From Fomitopsis serialis (lineage: Eukaryota > Basidiomycota > Agaricomycetes > Polyporales > Fomitopsidaceae), in assembly GCF_022376445.1 (NCBI RefSeq), contig NW_025954980.1:421093-485092 (forward strand): a stretch of DNA of 64,000 nt. The letters are read 5' to 3'. The translations under genes and the position numbers were made by a program. Under the pieces are notes generated by a model. The model did not search any database. It worked only from the letters and a program-made list of their open reading frames with translations, and was not told the DNA's origin. Of this stretch, positions 1 through 11,600 are shown in pieces (position 1 is the stretch's first letter; each line of letters opens with the position of its first letter).

Positions 1-213
1 GTAGGCGGACAATGCGCGCTTCGGCGCATTCTTGTCCTTCTTTGCCTTCGCCTTAGGGGCCTTTGCATCATCCTTAGCGGCCCTGCGCTATATCGCATTC
101 ATCGCGGACGCGAAAACACACGCAGGAAGGCATATGAGCATCAGTACAGGCATATATGCGTGAAAACTAGACTATATGCGCACCCGGGTGGACTTCGTCG
201 TCTCCTTAGGCAT
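1..213 (-). CDS. NHP6: NHP6-like HMG-box protein (5' part, runs off the window)
   Basis: Small non-histone chromatin protein that binds and bends DNA and assists nucleosome reorganisation (FACT partner) in the nucleus. Exon 1 is 213-184 and encodes ten residues beginning MPKETTKST. A GT-AG intron spans 183-88, and exon 2 (87-1) continues in phase into a basic stretch and the NAPKRALSAY start of the HMG box. The rest of the box lies outside the window. The start matches the family's typical MPKE beginning. A further possible 5'-UTR intron (GTATGT near 433) lies upstream. Two MluI cell-cycle boxes sit in the upstream region. The family call is confident; the exon 2 acceptor was chosen because only this one keeps the frame open. 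Confidence 0.85.
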
Positions 214-310
214 CTGCACAGCACCGGACACGTCAGCAACGATTTCTAACACTGTAGAGGCGAGATGAAGCGATGAGGCAGGCAGGCAAGGCAGAGGCAC
301 GGGCGCGCGC

Positions 311-330
311 CGACGCGTCGCGACGCGTCT
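311..330. promoter_or_regulatory. Tandem MluI cell-cycle boxes upstream of NHP6
   Basis: ACGCGT occurs at 313-318 and again at 323-328, about 100-115 nt upstream of the NHP6 start codon and exactly 10 bp apart. ACGCGT is the core bound by the fungal G1/S factor MBF. That these sites act on NHP6 is inference. Confidence 0.45.
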
Positions 331-1203
331 CGCCGAGGCGTGCATATACCCTTCATCGCGCCCCGCCGCCGTCGTGCACGACGGCGCCCGTTGGATGACC
401 ATCAGATAACGCATTTGAGGCCATAGAACATACCTTGGTCGTTGGTGATTGAGGGAAGAGAGTGGGAGTAAAAGTGGGCAAAGGCGAGTAGCGGGTGGGC
501 CTTAGGCGCAGGGAGGTATAGGCTGAGGCCTCTGCACGCTGTGGTGGGAGGGCTCGTTGGGTGCTGGCGCAGGCCTTGCTGCAGCCTGTGCCCCGTTCAA
601 CGGGTTATGTAAGCAGCACGTGCTCGCTCTCTGGCGCACAGACCACCCAGACGGCGCTTGACCGTTCTGCTTCCGTTCATTCATTCGCGTACTATTGATG
701 TGAGTAGCTCAAAATCCACGCACATGAAGCCGACTAGGTCAATTTGTGCTCACAGCGATGCTTACGATTTAATAAAATTAAGGCCGATGCGTTGCTGTCT
801 ATGCAACAGTCGGGCATGTATCGGCGTAATCCGTACCAGACCCCATGCTTCAGCTAGTAATTATATGTGTGGAGGAAAAGGGCTTCCATTATACACACGG
901 AGATCTTGTCTTCAATGAGACTTCAACAACTATTTTTCTAACTTGCCGTGTCCTAGAGAAAGGATTTTGGAAAGACCTGTAAGTTACTCGTGGGGTCCGT
1001 ACCTGAGGATCACCGGGCAGGGTGGCGTGAGAGATGCACGTGCGTCGCGACAGCATCGTCTCCGTCACCGTGGAAGCGCCGAAAGTCACGCCCGGCTCCT
1101 GCTCCCACTCACTCAGACTGTTCGGTATACCCTTCCTGCAATCCACCACCATCTCCTCGCACTCCTTTCATTTCCTCGCTGCTATAGGCCTCCAATAAAC
1201 AAC
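331..1203. other. Intergenic, divergent promoter of NHP6 and the OSBP gene
   Basis: No supported gene. Short open frames here are not conserved in any way I recognise. The stretch must hold the 5' UTRs and promoters of the two divergent flanking genes. Confidence 0.5.
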
Positions 1204-3725
1204 ATGACAGACACTCCGAAAAGCGATGTCGTCGGAGAGGCAGGTCGCTCCAAATGTGTGTATCTGCGCCAGGTCTGATGCCTAGCCTCATTTCGTTTCC
1301 TCTCAACTTCAAATTCCGTGGCGGATGGGACTCATTTAGGCCGTACCTGCAGCGCAGAAGAGCAGCTGGGCAACCTTCCTCAAGTCGTACGTTGCCGATC
1401 CTCGTGCGCGGGGACGGGTTACTGACGAAGTCCATCTCGCGCTCTCTAGCATCGCATCCGTTTCAGGCGATCTTTCGTCACTGACGGCGCCGCCATTCAT
1501 TCTCTCGGGCATCTCACTCACTGAGTTTCCTGGTGAGTACATCGTCCGATTGGATTTCAATATGTTGCGATCGCCGCCATACTATTAATTGGCGTGGGGA
1601 TCCTGTACTGGGCGCTGAAACACTCGATGGGAAACGCGTAATACATACTGTGGTACGACGGGCCTCCAACGCGCGGACGATGTTGAAGTGCACGCGGAAT
1701 CTCTGTCACCCGTGTCAGGCACAGACCCATCGTCCGTGCGCTGTCGACCCACATCTACTGCGGTGCTGCCGTGATCGGTTGGGGTCCGAGCACGTCCTCA
1801 TTGCCACCTCGCACCCGGCATGCGCCTGTCTCTAAATGGCAGCCCCGAGGCCTTGTATGGCACCTGCTCCTCTGCTTTTCCTAGAATGGCAACTTCGTGG
1901 CTTTATCCTGGTTATCCCAAACAATTAGAACATGAGTCGTTGTTGCTGTTGCGTTGCTGCACTAGCGTGGGTGAACGTAGTCGGGACGCGCAGTGCTTCG
2001 ACAAGGCGATCATGGCGACAACCTTTTTGCCAATGAGCACCAAGGCTGTGACATTCTGGAAGGGATTCGAGCTGGCGACGTGTGTTGTCGCCGATCATCT
2101 TGGTCCGACTATTCCTTGTCATTGAGCAATGGTAATGGCCAAGGAAAGTCTTGGGACGTCTGATGTCCAACTGTCCATGTGCATGCTGGGAATCAAGTGA
2201 TCTTAACAACGATCACTATCTTCCCTCAATAAACACTGGGTCGAATGAATGCAGGCTGGTACACGGAACCTCAATCGCACGGCGCGCTTCGTGATCACTG
2301 TCGCCTCGCGCTTCATCTCATACCGTAGGCGGGATCCTCATGCTCATGAAGGTGTCTCTATTTAGCATACTGGTGTGAACGGCCAGAGTTATTCTCCTCC
2401 ATTGCCGACGCTACGGATGAGGAATCACGGTCTATCGCAGTATTGAAATGGTTTATTGTATGTGCACATATGCTTGCCTCGAACCGATTTCTTCTTAATC
2501 CCATTGCAGTCTACTCTCAAGAGCCAATATACTTCTCGCAACGAGAAACTCGGCTCAGAGAAGAAGTAAGTGCCATAATGTGCGGAAAAAGTCATCATTG
2601 ACGTGATCTGAAGACCACTGAACCCTGTCCTCGGAGAGTAAGTGCGAATCATGGTTTGGTTAAGAAGTACTTATAATGTACACAGATTGTTCTACGGATA
2701 CTGGCCAGACATCGGCGGCCGTGGACAGACGAATCTTGTTGTGGAGCAAGTCTCGCACCACCCTCCCATTACGGCCTTCTACATCGAGAACCCGTCGAAG
2801 GGGATCTTCCTGCAGGGCCACAATGCACAGAAGACAAGCTTCAGCGGTGCGTCGCCATATCTCTGCAAATCCGCAGTCGCCTGATGAGGGGGGTGTAGGT
2901 GGTAGCATCATCGTCAAGCAGATTGGACACGCGATCCTTACTGTCAACTTACCCGACGGTGGGAAGGAGGAGTTCCTCGTCACGCTACCTCGCCTACGGA
3001 TTGACGGCCTGTGGTACGGCTCGCCATACATCGAATTGAGTGAGACGAGCTACATTCAGAGCTCCACCGGCTGGCTCTCCACCGTACGTCTACCCAGATG
3101 ACCGTTTTGCGACGTATATACTAAGCCGATCACAGATCGAATACAAGGGCAAGGGCTACTTCTCTGGCAAGTCGCACTCGTTCAAGGCGTCGCTCTCGCC
3201 GCCGGGCACGCTGCAGGCGAAGCATACGTTCGAGGGGACGTGGCACCAGACGAGCAAGGACGTGCGGACGGGCGCGACATTCACGGACGTGACGAACCCG
3301 AAGGAGGAGGTCACCACCCGGGAAATCGAGGAGCAGGACGAGTGGGAAAGCAGGCGGCTCTGGCGCTATGTCGCGAAGGGTATCCGGGAAGGAGACTTCG
3401 ACACGGCGAGCCGGGAGAAGAGCAAGATCGAGGTGCGTGATCTGTGCAGTTTGCGAGGGAGTTTGTGTGCTGATTGCGTGGTGTAGAACGAGCAAAGGCA
3501 GAGACGGAAAGACGAGGCTACTGCTGGGACCAAATGGGAGCTCAAGCACTTCGACTATATCGACTCTGACCCGATCTGTGAGTATACCGTCGTCTCTCAC
3601 ATGATGCCGTTCATTCTTGATGACCACGATCCCATTTAGACGAGCGTTTGGGCAAGCTATTCAAGGCAAACCCACCAACGGAGGATGCATACGTCTACAA
3701 ACACAACTACGTTCCTGGAGAGTAA
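1204..3725 (+). CDS. Oxysterol-binding protein, short Osh4/Kes1 type
   Basis: Cytosolic sterol/phosphoinositide transfer protein that exchanges lipids between membranes. The spliced protein is about 385 residues, the length of single-domain Osh4-type proteins with no PH or ankyrin domain. The first conserved block, GDLSSLTAPPFILSG, is on exon 3. The family fingerprint EQVSHHPP lies near residue 130, followed by the ORD core and a C-terminal region ending YKHNYVPGE. Exons: 1204-1257, 1358-1386, 1450-1532, 2366-2457, 2510-2565, 2614-2637, 2686-2846, 2899-3083, 3136-3432, 3487-3577, 3640-3725. All junctions are GT-AG and total 1158 nt in one frame. The exon 1/2 junction is the least certain. One intron (1533-2365) is far longer than the rest. 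Convergent with LeuRS across 290 bp. Confidence 0.92.
1533..2365 (+). other. Oversized intron of the OSBP gene (833 nt)
   Basis: It starts GTGAGT after the codon context TTT-CCT-G and ends TTTAG before CA-TAC-TGG. The flanking exons join in phase within the conserved EFP-AYWCERP block. Other introns of this gene are about 50-100 nt. No coding similarity or terminal inverted repeat was recognised inside. Confidence 0.75.
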
Positions 3726-4015
3726 TGGACCTGTGCGCTCATTGGCAGGACTCAGTTGTGTCGTTGGCGTGAGCATGGCTGGATGGCTTGTATATAGTAG
3801 ATGTGTACTTCTCTTAATGCATTATCTTGTCGATGTCTGAGCAGCCGTTCGCGTTTTCCTACATACCTGTATTGCGGCACATTGTGGCAGTAAGACTGGA
3901 TACATTCGTCTGCATCCAACGAGTCATTGGTGGTTTCACTGTTTCAGAGCATACGTCCCCGTTTCATGCGATTGTTCGACAGCAAGATTAGTGTAGCCTA
4001 CATCTATGTGAGTTT

Positions 4016-7000
4016 CTATACGTTACGATATTCGAAAGCAGGATTTCCAGGCTCTGCGGTCTCGATGATCAACTTGTTGAATCCTCCTTGCCCCGCCTTT
4101 GCCAGAGCTTCCTCAGTGGTGTAGATCTCAGCGTCGACAAGGTCCAAGGTCTTCTTCAGATACGGCAGGATCTCTCCGAGCACTTCTGTCTCCGAGAAGG
4201 GCAGCCTACGGTTGAATGTGTTCTGAGCGCCGAACTGGGACATCTTCCTCTGTCGGATGGTCAACCTCCAGCTCGACGAGGCGGGAAAATGAGACTCACT
4301 TTGAAAAGCTGCACGAAGGGCATCGCGCGCTTGTCCTTGATCAGGCCACGCTTCGTCAGCAACTCTCGGACCTTCACGTCGTCGACCTTATCGTCCTCGG
4401 GCACGTACGCCTCCTTCACCGCCTCCACGCACTGGTTCTGCCATTCGGGGAAGTCGGTCGTGACGTAGACGCGGACGGCACGAGGCTTGCTGGGGTCATA
4501 CGTCGCCTGCCCCTGCTTGCCCTTGTTCATCTTCTTGAGGAGGGCGAGCTCGGCATCACGCATGGTCTTGATGGTACCCCGCATGTACTGGCCTGCGTCA
4601 AGTATCGACTGGTCCGTCGACCTAGACTCTGGCCATCGCGCAAGCTGTACGGACTGTGGCTCTTTGAGGACGGACGTCCAGACATGTTCGGAGAAGTGGG
4701 GTGCGATGGGGCAGATCATCAGTGCGGCAACTCGGATCCACCAGCTGAGCAACTCTGCATGCATGCCGACATCGCCAGTGACCTCACGGTACCAGTCGCG
4801 AGCAGACTGAAGCTCGTAGAAGCCAAACTTGAGGGCGTCCTTGTATTGCATTCTGTGTAAAACTCAGTCTGTGCATTCCGTCGTTACGGATTTGGGACGA
4901 CTTACTCCTCGAAACATTGCTTTGTAATGTTGATGAGGTTGAAAATTTCCTCCTCGAACAAGCGGTCATGATAATTTCTGGCACCCTTGCGCAGTTTGTC
5001 TTGCTCGACAGTCATTTCCTGTAGAAGCCTTTGTGAGGTGTACAGAAGCTACGAGAGACGTCCGACTCACTTCACACCATGACATCAGCGTATGCAGGCG
5101 AAGGATGTTAGCGTTTGCCGTCTTTTCGTCAAAGTTGGCGTCCTCGATACCATCGCCAGCATCTGCTATACACAGCCGCGCAGCATCTGCACCGAACTTC
5201 TCCACGCACTGACGCATCGTCATCGAGTTGCCCTTGCTCTTCGACATCTTCTGCCCGTTGACCATGAGGTGGCCGTTCGTCCGCATAGACAGCGGCCACT
5301 TGTCCTCAGGGAATAGCGCGGCGTGATTGTACAGGCAGAACGTGAGGTTGTTCGGGATCAGGTCCTTGCCGGACGAGCGGACCTCGAAGGGGTAGAAGTA
5401 GTCGTACTCGCGCTTCATGATGTCGATCTTCTCCTTCTCGACAGGTGCCGGATCGGGCCATGGGCCGTTGCGGTAGAGGTACTCCCAGACCTCGTCGGTC
5501 ATCTGCTCAGGAGCAATGTCAAGAGTACCACGCTTGCTGCCGTCGATGTTGCCTTGAAGGAAGTGCACAATCGGGTAGTACGCCATGTAGATCGTGGAAT
5601 CGCTCAGACTCTCGACGAGGAACGAGGGATCCCAAGGCAACTTGGACCCGAGACCGTAACTTCGGGCGCACGCCCACTTGTTGAGCCAAGCGAGTACGCC
5701 CTCGAAGGCATTGCGTGTCTCCGAGTGGTAGGTCTCCATCTTGGCCAGCACCCTACGATCCTTGTTAACCAGAAGCAATTTCGAGGGTGCACGCAAAGAC
5801 GTACTTCTCAGCCTGTGCCCGCCACGTGGGCTCGCCGTAATCCAAGTACCACTGGTCCATCAACGCGACGACACACTCATCTGAGCTGCGCGACACGACC
5901 ATGCCCTCGGGCTCGGCGTACGCAAACGCAAGACCCTGCTCGATCATACTATCGCGCACCTTCATTTTTGCTTCCTGCACCGCCATGCCCTTGAACTCGC
6001 CGATGACCATCGTCCCGCTGTAGAAGCCCTCCTTGTAAGCGATCTCCTTCGCCTCGGCGAGTTGTTTGATGTCCTTCTGCGACCGGATCTTCAGCTTTGG
6101 ACCAACGCCGCGGCGGTCATGTCGCCGTACATGGGCGTGGAGAGGACCGGCACGGGCTCAAACGTGATCCATGAGGGATCAACCTTGTAGTACTCGGCCT
6201 TTTTACGCAGATCCATGTACGTCGTGTAGTCGTCGGGCGAGTCGGATGGCACGGACGTGACGACACCGGTACCCTATTGAGGCTATGAGCGGAGCGAACA
6301 ACACTAGCACGTCACACACGCACTTTTGTCGCGAGGACGTTCTCCATGGGGAGCACGTACACCTCGGGGTAGACCGAGAATGGCGCCTTAATCTTCGTGC
6401 CGACCAGCGCCGTCCCCTCGACCTCAGCGAGCTGGGTGAGCTGCCCGTGCACGGTCATGATGCCCTGATACGCCATGTTACGCGCAGCACGGTACGTGCA
6501 GACGTATGCCTCCTGGTCGTTGATCGCGAACACACCATACTTGATCGCCGTACCGACGAAGCAGTTCGTCTGGCCGTACCTAGCATCCTTTCAGAGTTGC
6601 CGAATTGCCCAAACGTGCATTACTCACATCGTCTCTGGTCGGAGAGTCGCCGCAACGAGGAACACCTTACGCCCGCCAACTTTGCTCTCGATCTCTGCCT
6701 TTGCCGCCTCGCTCCACTGAGTGACCTCCATGCGGATTCCAGTGTACTCCTGCGGACCGAGCGCCTCCCCCTCCGATCGGTCGTGGTCCATGCACGGCTG
6801 GCCGTCCTTCGGGCTGTAAATCGTGTACCGCTCGCCGAATTGACCTTGCCCAATTTATAAAGATCGTTCATCTGCCACCGCACGAATGCGTCGTAGTACG
6901 GGTTCGCGTCCGTTGTGATAAACGAGCGTCGCCAGTCGATACGCGAGCCGAATGCGTCGTTGTCTGCCTAAACGGACATCAGGCGAGACAATCTCAGCAA

Positions 7001-8343
7001 CCAACTGTAATACTCACCATGCAGATTGGCGGGAAGTACTTCGGCCAGTAGTACGGGTCGGCGAACTTGGGGATCTCCTCGCGAGGGATGCCCATCGACT
7101 CCATGATCTGGAACTGGTACTGCAGACCGGTAGCCTTTGCTGCCACCTTGCCCTTCTTGGCCTTGTCGGCGGATTTTGGCGTCACGGACGATGTGTTGAT
7201 TACCTCTTCTGCTGCAGACTCATCGTCAGGCTTGAAGCCGGAGAAGTCGGGCCCGAACATCTCGATTTCGCGCGTGATTTTGTCGGAAGCTGCCTTTATC
7301 CCCAGTGAGTTGAGTACACAGATCGCATGAGGATACAACACTTGTGTGTCCGCCGCTGAGACAAGCAGCAAGACGATAGAACAAAATGTGAGATGTACAG
7401 GCCAACCTGCGGTAGACATGCTACCTGGCATACGAGCAGAACGTGATCAAGCTGATAGCAGACTTGGCAGTCTTTGAATCTATCATAGCGCCTCTTTCGC
7501 CCGTGATTTGCAGAGTCAAATGCAAGAAATCTTGACTACAGACCTTCTCGAGATAGAGAAGACACATGCGATGAACTGCCAAGCGCATGATCTCTCAAGG
7601 CATAAGACACATACTGGGCAAGGAAACATAACACAGCGCTCGCCGTAGGCGTAAGGCAATAGCCGCTGTGATTGCCCTTTTTCTGAGTACGAACTCTCGC
7701 AACAGTACCGCTTCGGCCCAGTAGGAGCTGGCACTAATACTCACTGGTAGCCCGTCGACCAGCACGGGCTACCCTGTACAATGGCGCCACCATGCGGCGA
7801 TGACACTAGGCCCAGCACACATACACCCGGTATTGCGTCTGCGTGCTCAGTAGCACTGGACCAGTGTCATTGCCGTCGCCAAATTTTGCGGTTCCTCTGC
7901 TGCTTCGATGTTCGCCATCGCCACCGCACCCGAACCAACCTCCTGCACCGAATCCCAGCGGCAGACATTACGTTCTAGATCCCTGCACAAATTGACTGCT
8001 CACGTACCTTGATTGGCATACCCGTACAGTGAAATCCAAGAGGGAAAAGAACCCTCTTTCCGAGCAGACGATGGTATCCGGCCGAGAACTCGATTTTTGA
8101 GATTGAGAAAGCATGTCCGAGATGCAGTGAGCCATTCATGTACGGGTACGGAAAGTTGCCAAACCACTTGGGGAACTTCTCCCTGATTTCAGCCTGCGAA
8201 AGCCCTGCTGTCTCCTCCGGCGTCGGTGCATTGGCCTCGAAGAGACGTTCCCGCTTCCACCTTTCCTGGTACTTCTTCTCGAGCGAGATGAGCAGGTCGC
8301 GCTTGCCCGTCTGTGCGAGCTCGATCGTTGCGGACGACGCCAT
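4016..8343 (-). CDS. CDC60: Cytosolic leucyl-tRNA synthetase
   Basis: Class Ia synthetase charging tRNA-Leu in the cytosol. Exon 1 begins [16 protein letters not shown] and carries the HIGH-type motif within [11 protein letters not shown]. The editing domain follows, then the KMSKS motif within [12 protein letters not shown] and the anticodon-binding and C-terminal regions. Exons (minus strand): 8343-8008, 7293-7018, 6967-6628, 6579-6324, 6273-5805, 5752-5071, 5028-4906, 4852-4298, 4249-4016. These total 3271 nt. Two single-base gaps, one near 6840 (an A run) and one near 6100 (a C run), break the frame; adding both gives 3273 nt or 1090 residues, the usual length of the cytosolic enzyme. Intron 1 is 714 nt, unlike the others. 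Diverges from the ERCC6L2-like gene over 326 bp. Confidence 0.95.
7294..8007 (-). other. Oversized first intron of LeuRS (714 nt) with a hairpin
   Basis: The intron separates GMPIK from AASDK, which are contiguous in the protein family, with a GTACGT donor and an AAAG acceptor. It contains a perfect 10-bp inverted repeat, GGTAGCCCGT at 7746-7755 and its complement at 7764-7773, around an 8-nt loop. No coding potential was recognised. Confidence 0.75.
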
Positions 8344-8669
8344 CGTTCGTGTAGTGTTACAACCCGTCAGACGAGTAGGACGTAAAGCACGTCGCCAGAG
8401 AGAAAGAATGGTGAACAAGGTCGCCCGTGGACTTTTGAGCAATCGATGGACTCAGCCTCGAGTCATGCAGTGGTCACTTCAGGGAGGAATTGGGGAGAAA
8501 CAGACCTCGTTTTTCGCGTCGACGAAGACCATTTCATACAGACTGCCGAGGGTCTCAACTCTCACAAGGTCTTCTGGCACCGCTTGTGTGGCTACTGCAC
8601 GTGATTACCGTGAAGTCGCGTCGCGCGACGCGTTGGGCGCTACATATCATATCTCTGCCGCGTCCGCCA
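8344..8669. promoter_or_regulatory. Divergent LeuRS / ERCC6L2-like promoter with palindromic MCB
   Basis: A 16-nt perfect palindrome, CGCGTCGCGCGACGCG, lies at 8617-8632. It overlaps ACGCGT (8628-8633), about 40 nt upstream of the chosen start of the SNF2 gene. ACGCGT is the MBF/G1-S core element, fitting for a DNA-repair ATPase. No clear TATA box was seen for either gene. Confidence 0.4.
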
Positions 8670-11600
8670 TGAGGACTTCGCGCACCTCCACAGTGAAGGC
8701 GAAAACAAAGCAAAGAGAAAGTGAGAAAGTGTCTTGTCTTTTCACACTGATGTTGACTCAGTGAACGCTTCTCTGCAGAATTTGCCACTCCAACCCGGTC
8801 CCCCTAGGTGAGCAGCATTCACCGCCCAGAAAGTCACATATGTCCCCGACGCCAGTGACGGTATTGACGGTAAAACAGAAGAAGATTCGGACTCGGATTT
8901 TAACCCTGGGTCATATGTACACGAACCACCACAGAAGCGGACATCTACATCGAAGTCCTTAAGTACGAGACAACCCACGAGCCGCCGGAACAGGAGGGAA
9001 ACTCTCGTCGACATCGGTGACTACAAGCCTCGAAGTTAATCCTCTGCTGCATCTCGTGAATGGATCATACTGATGTTGCATTCTACATAGAAGTTAAGCC
9101 GACCAAGACGTCTGCCGTTCAAACGAAAATCTCCTGGTAGAATACTTCAGTGCGTCGTCCCACACTACGTGCTATGGAAGACACAATAACGAAATTTATC
9201 ACACAGAGGACTTGGGACTCAAGCCTGTCTTAGACGAAGAGGACGGCGCTGAACCTGAACCAGGCCAACGTGCTGATGAAGATAGTTCTGATTCCGAAGC
9301 AGAAGAAGAGCCGGAGTCACCTATCGTGTTAAACACGTTTGCAGTATTGCAGAGACCACCCGTCTCTAACTCTAGCGCGCGCAGTACAGCGCGTGATGCT
9401 GTACCTCCCAACCCGGCAAGCGGTATGTATGGCGACCGTAATCGGTGGAGTTGCCCGCTGACTTCGACTCATAAGAATCCGAGACTGAACCGGAGAGCGA
9501 GCTAGAACCTGAGAAGCCCACCATGAAAGCTTCACCGTCCCTGAAGCGCAAACAGTCGCCATCCGGTACGATCGCATCGTCCATGAAGAAACGCAGAGTA
9601 GAATCCGACGATGACTCCGTTACTGAGCCAGAAACGGAGGCGGAAGAGATACCGGCCCCTCCGCCAAACCAGAATGCTGGTATGTGTAGTCAGAAGCGTG
9701 GTCTGATGCCACGCGCTAACAATGCTTAATACATCAAACCTGCAGCACGGCGAGTTACGCCTAAGGCGAATGTGGACTCAGGTTCAGAAACTGAATCAGA
9801 TGCCGAGGGCGAAGAGGAGTCGGACCAGGTTGGTCTAAGCTTGCACGATCGTGACGACGGTCGACTGATCATGGAGCGAATTCATCGCAGATTCTGCAGC
9901 CACGTCCCGCTTTTGTGCTCGCACCTGGCCACAAGAGTGGCAAACCCCTCGTCCTGGATCCAGGTCAAGTAGTCCCCTGGAAGATTAACACCTTCCTGAG
10001 AGATTACCAACGCGAGGGCGTAGAATTCTTCTATCAGCGATACAAGGAAGGCAGGGGCGGGGTGCTTGGTGATGATATGGGTTTGGTACGAATGTACCCA
10101 CTGCTTACGTTCGATTTGCTGACGTGTCTACATTTGACAGGGTACGTGGTAAACACGCATTAGGAGTGTAGGATGATCTAACTCTTGCACAGGTAAGACC
10201 ATCCAGGTCATCTCCTTCCTCTCGGCGATCATGAAGAAGAATGGCGACAAGCGGGACATCGATCGTAGGCGCAAACACGTCTCGCATTTGCAGGACATCA
10301 GTCCGGAATGGAAGTCTCGACGCGTCCTTCCGCCGGCCAACGCCACATGGCCGACTTGTCTCATTGTCGCACCGAGCTCGGTAGTCGGGAACTGGGAAAG
10401 GGAGTTCGAGACGGTCAGTTCTACTGATTTCTTCTCATAACGCTGTGTCTCATAAAGACATCAGTGGGGCTACTTCGAGGTTGGGATGTATACCGGCACC
10501 AAAAATGAGCGTAGCGAAGTGCTTCATGACTTCAAGATGGGTAGGCTCGACGTCCGTGAGTTGTCCTGCTGCCATTCAACATACTCTCAGCACAGCGAAA
10601 TGATATTATCATTTAGTCCTCACTTCCTTCGAAACAGCTCGGAACGACATTGCGTTGCTTGACGATCTTGCTTGGTCATGCATCATCGTCGACGAAGTCC
10701 ATCGCTTGAAGAATCCTCGCTCAGGGACAGCGTTGGCTTACGATCAGTTTGCATGCACCGTCCGCTTCGGACTTACAGGCACCGGTGTGTATACCATCGT
10801 CTGATGTGGTGAATGTACAGCTAAGGTATCCGCAGCCATCCAGAACTCGTACTCGGAGTTTTGGACTATTCTGAATTGGACGAACCCTGGCATGGTTGGG
10901 ACGAAGCGACAATGGGACAGTTACGTCACGAAGCCCTTGGGCGTCGGCCAGAGCAAATCTGCCACCGAAGATCAGCGATCAAAAGCCATTGTAAGATCTT
11001 GCGCTTATCATTGCGGACGCTTCTGATCGTAACCCCTTGCTAGCTCGTAGCACAGGTGTTGGGGGAGAAGCTGCTCCCGCATTTGTTCCTTAGGAGGTAA
11101 TTCTCGTCGCATCGCCAGGTTTCCCACATGCTGATGATATATCAGAACGAAGGAGATTATCAGGCAACAGGTGGGTGTATAGCACCGAAGCATTCGAGAT
11201 TTGCCGGCTCACTGGCACCCTGTAGTTACCGAACAAGATAGATGAAGTGGCATTCTGCCCATTGACTCCCAAGCAGATCGAAGTGTACAAGCGTATTCTG
11301 AACACGGAGGCCGTACAAAATATGATCCGGAAGGACGAACTCTGCGACTGCGGATCTCGCAAAAAGTGAGCCTTCCAGCCTGGATATTTCGAGAGACTGA
11401 CTTCTGTCCTCAGGCGCAGAAAATGTCATTATTCGTTCGAAAAGGGCGACTTGTTCAGATACCTGACTGTACTCATCAGGGTGTCGAACCATCTTGCGCT
11501 TATCTTGCCCTGTGAGTTACTACTATATGTGTGTGGGAGGCATCTCGTGCTGACTACATATGAAGCTCCAACGGACTCCCCGGAACAGGTTCGTCCATCC

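Noticed and set aside
5752..5805. Frameshift in LeuRS between AQAEK and VLAKME
   Set aside because: A canonical GTACGT..GTAG intron (5804-5753) joins the two parts in phase.
5323..5994. 223-codon plus-strand frame
   Set aside because: Antisense shadow of the LeuRS exon; the opposite strand carries the conserved protein and splice sites.
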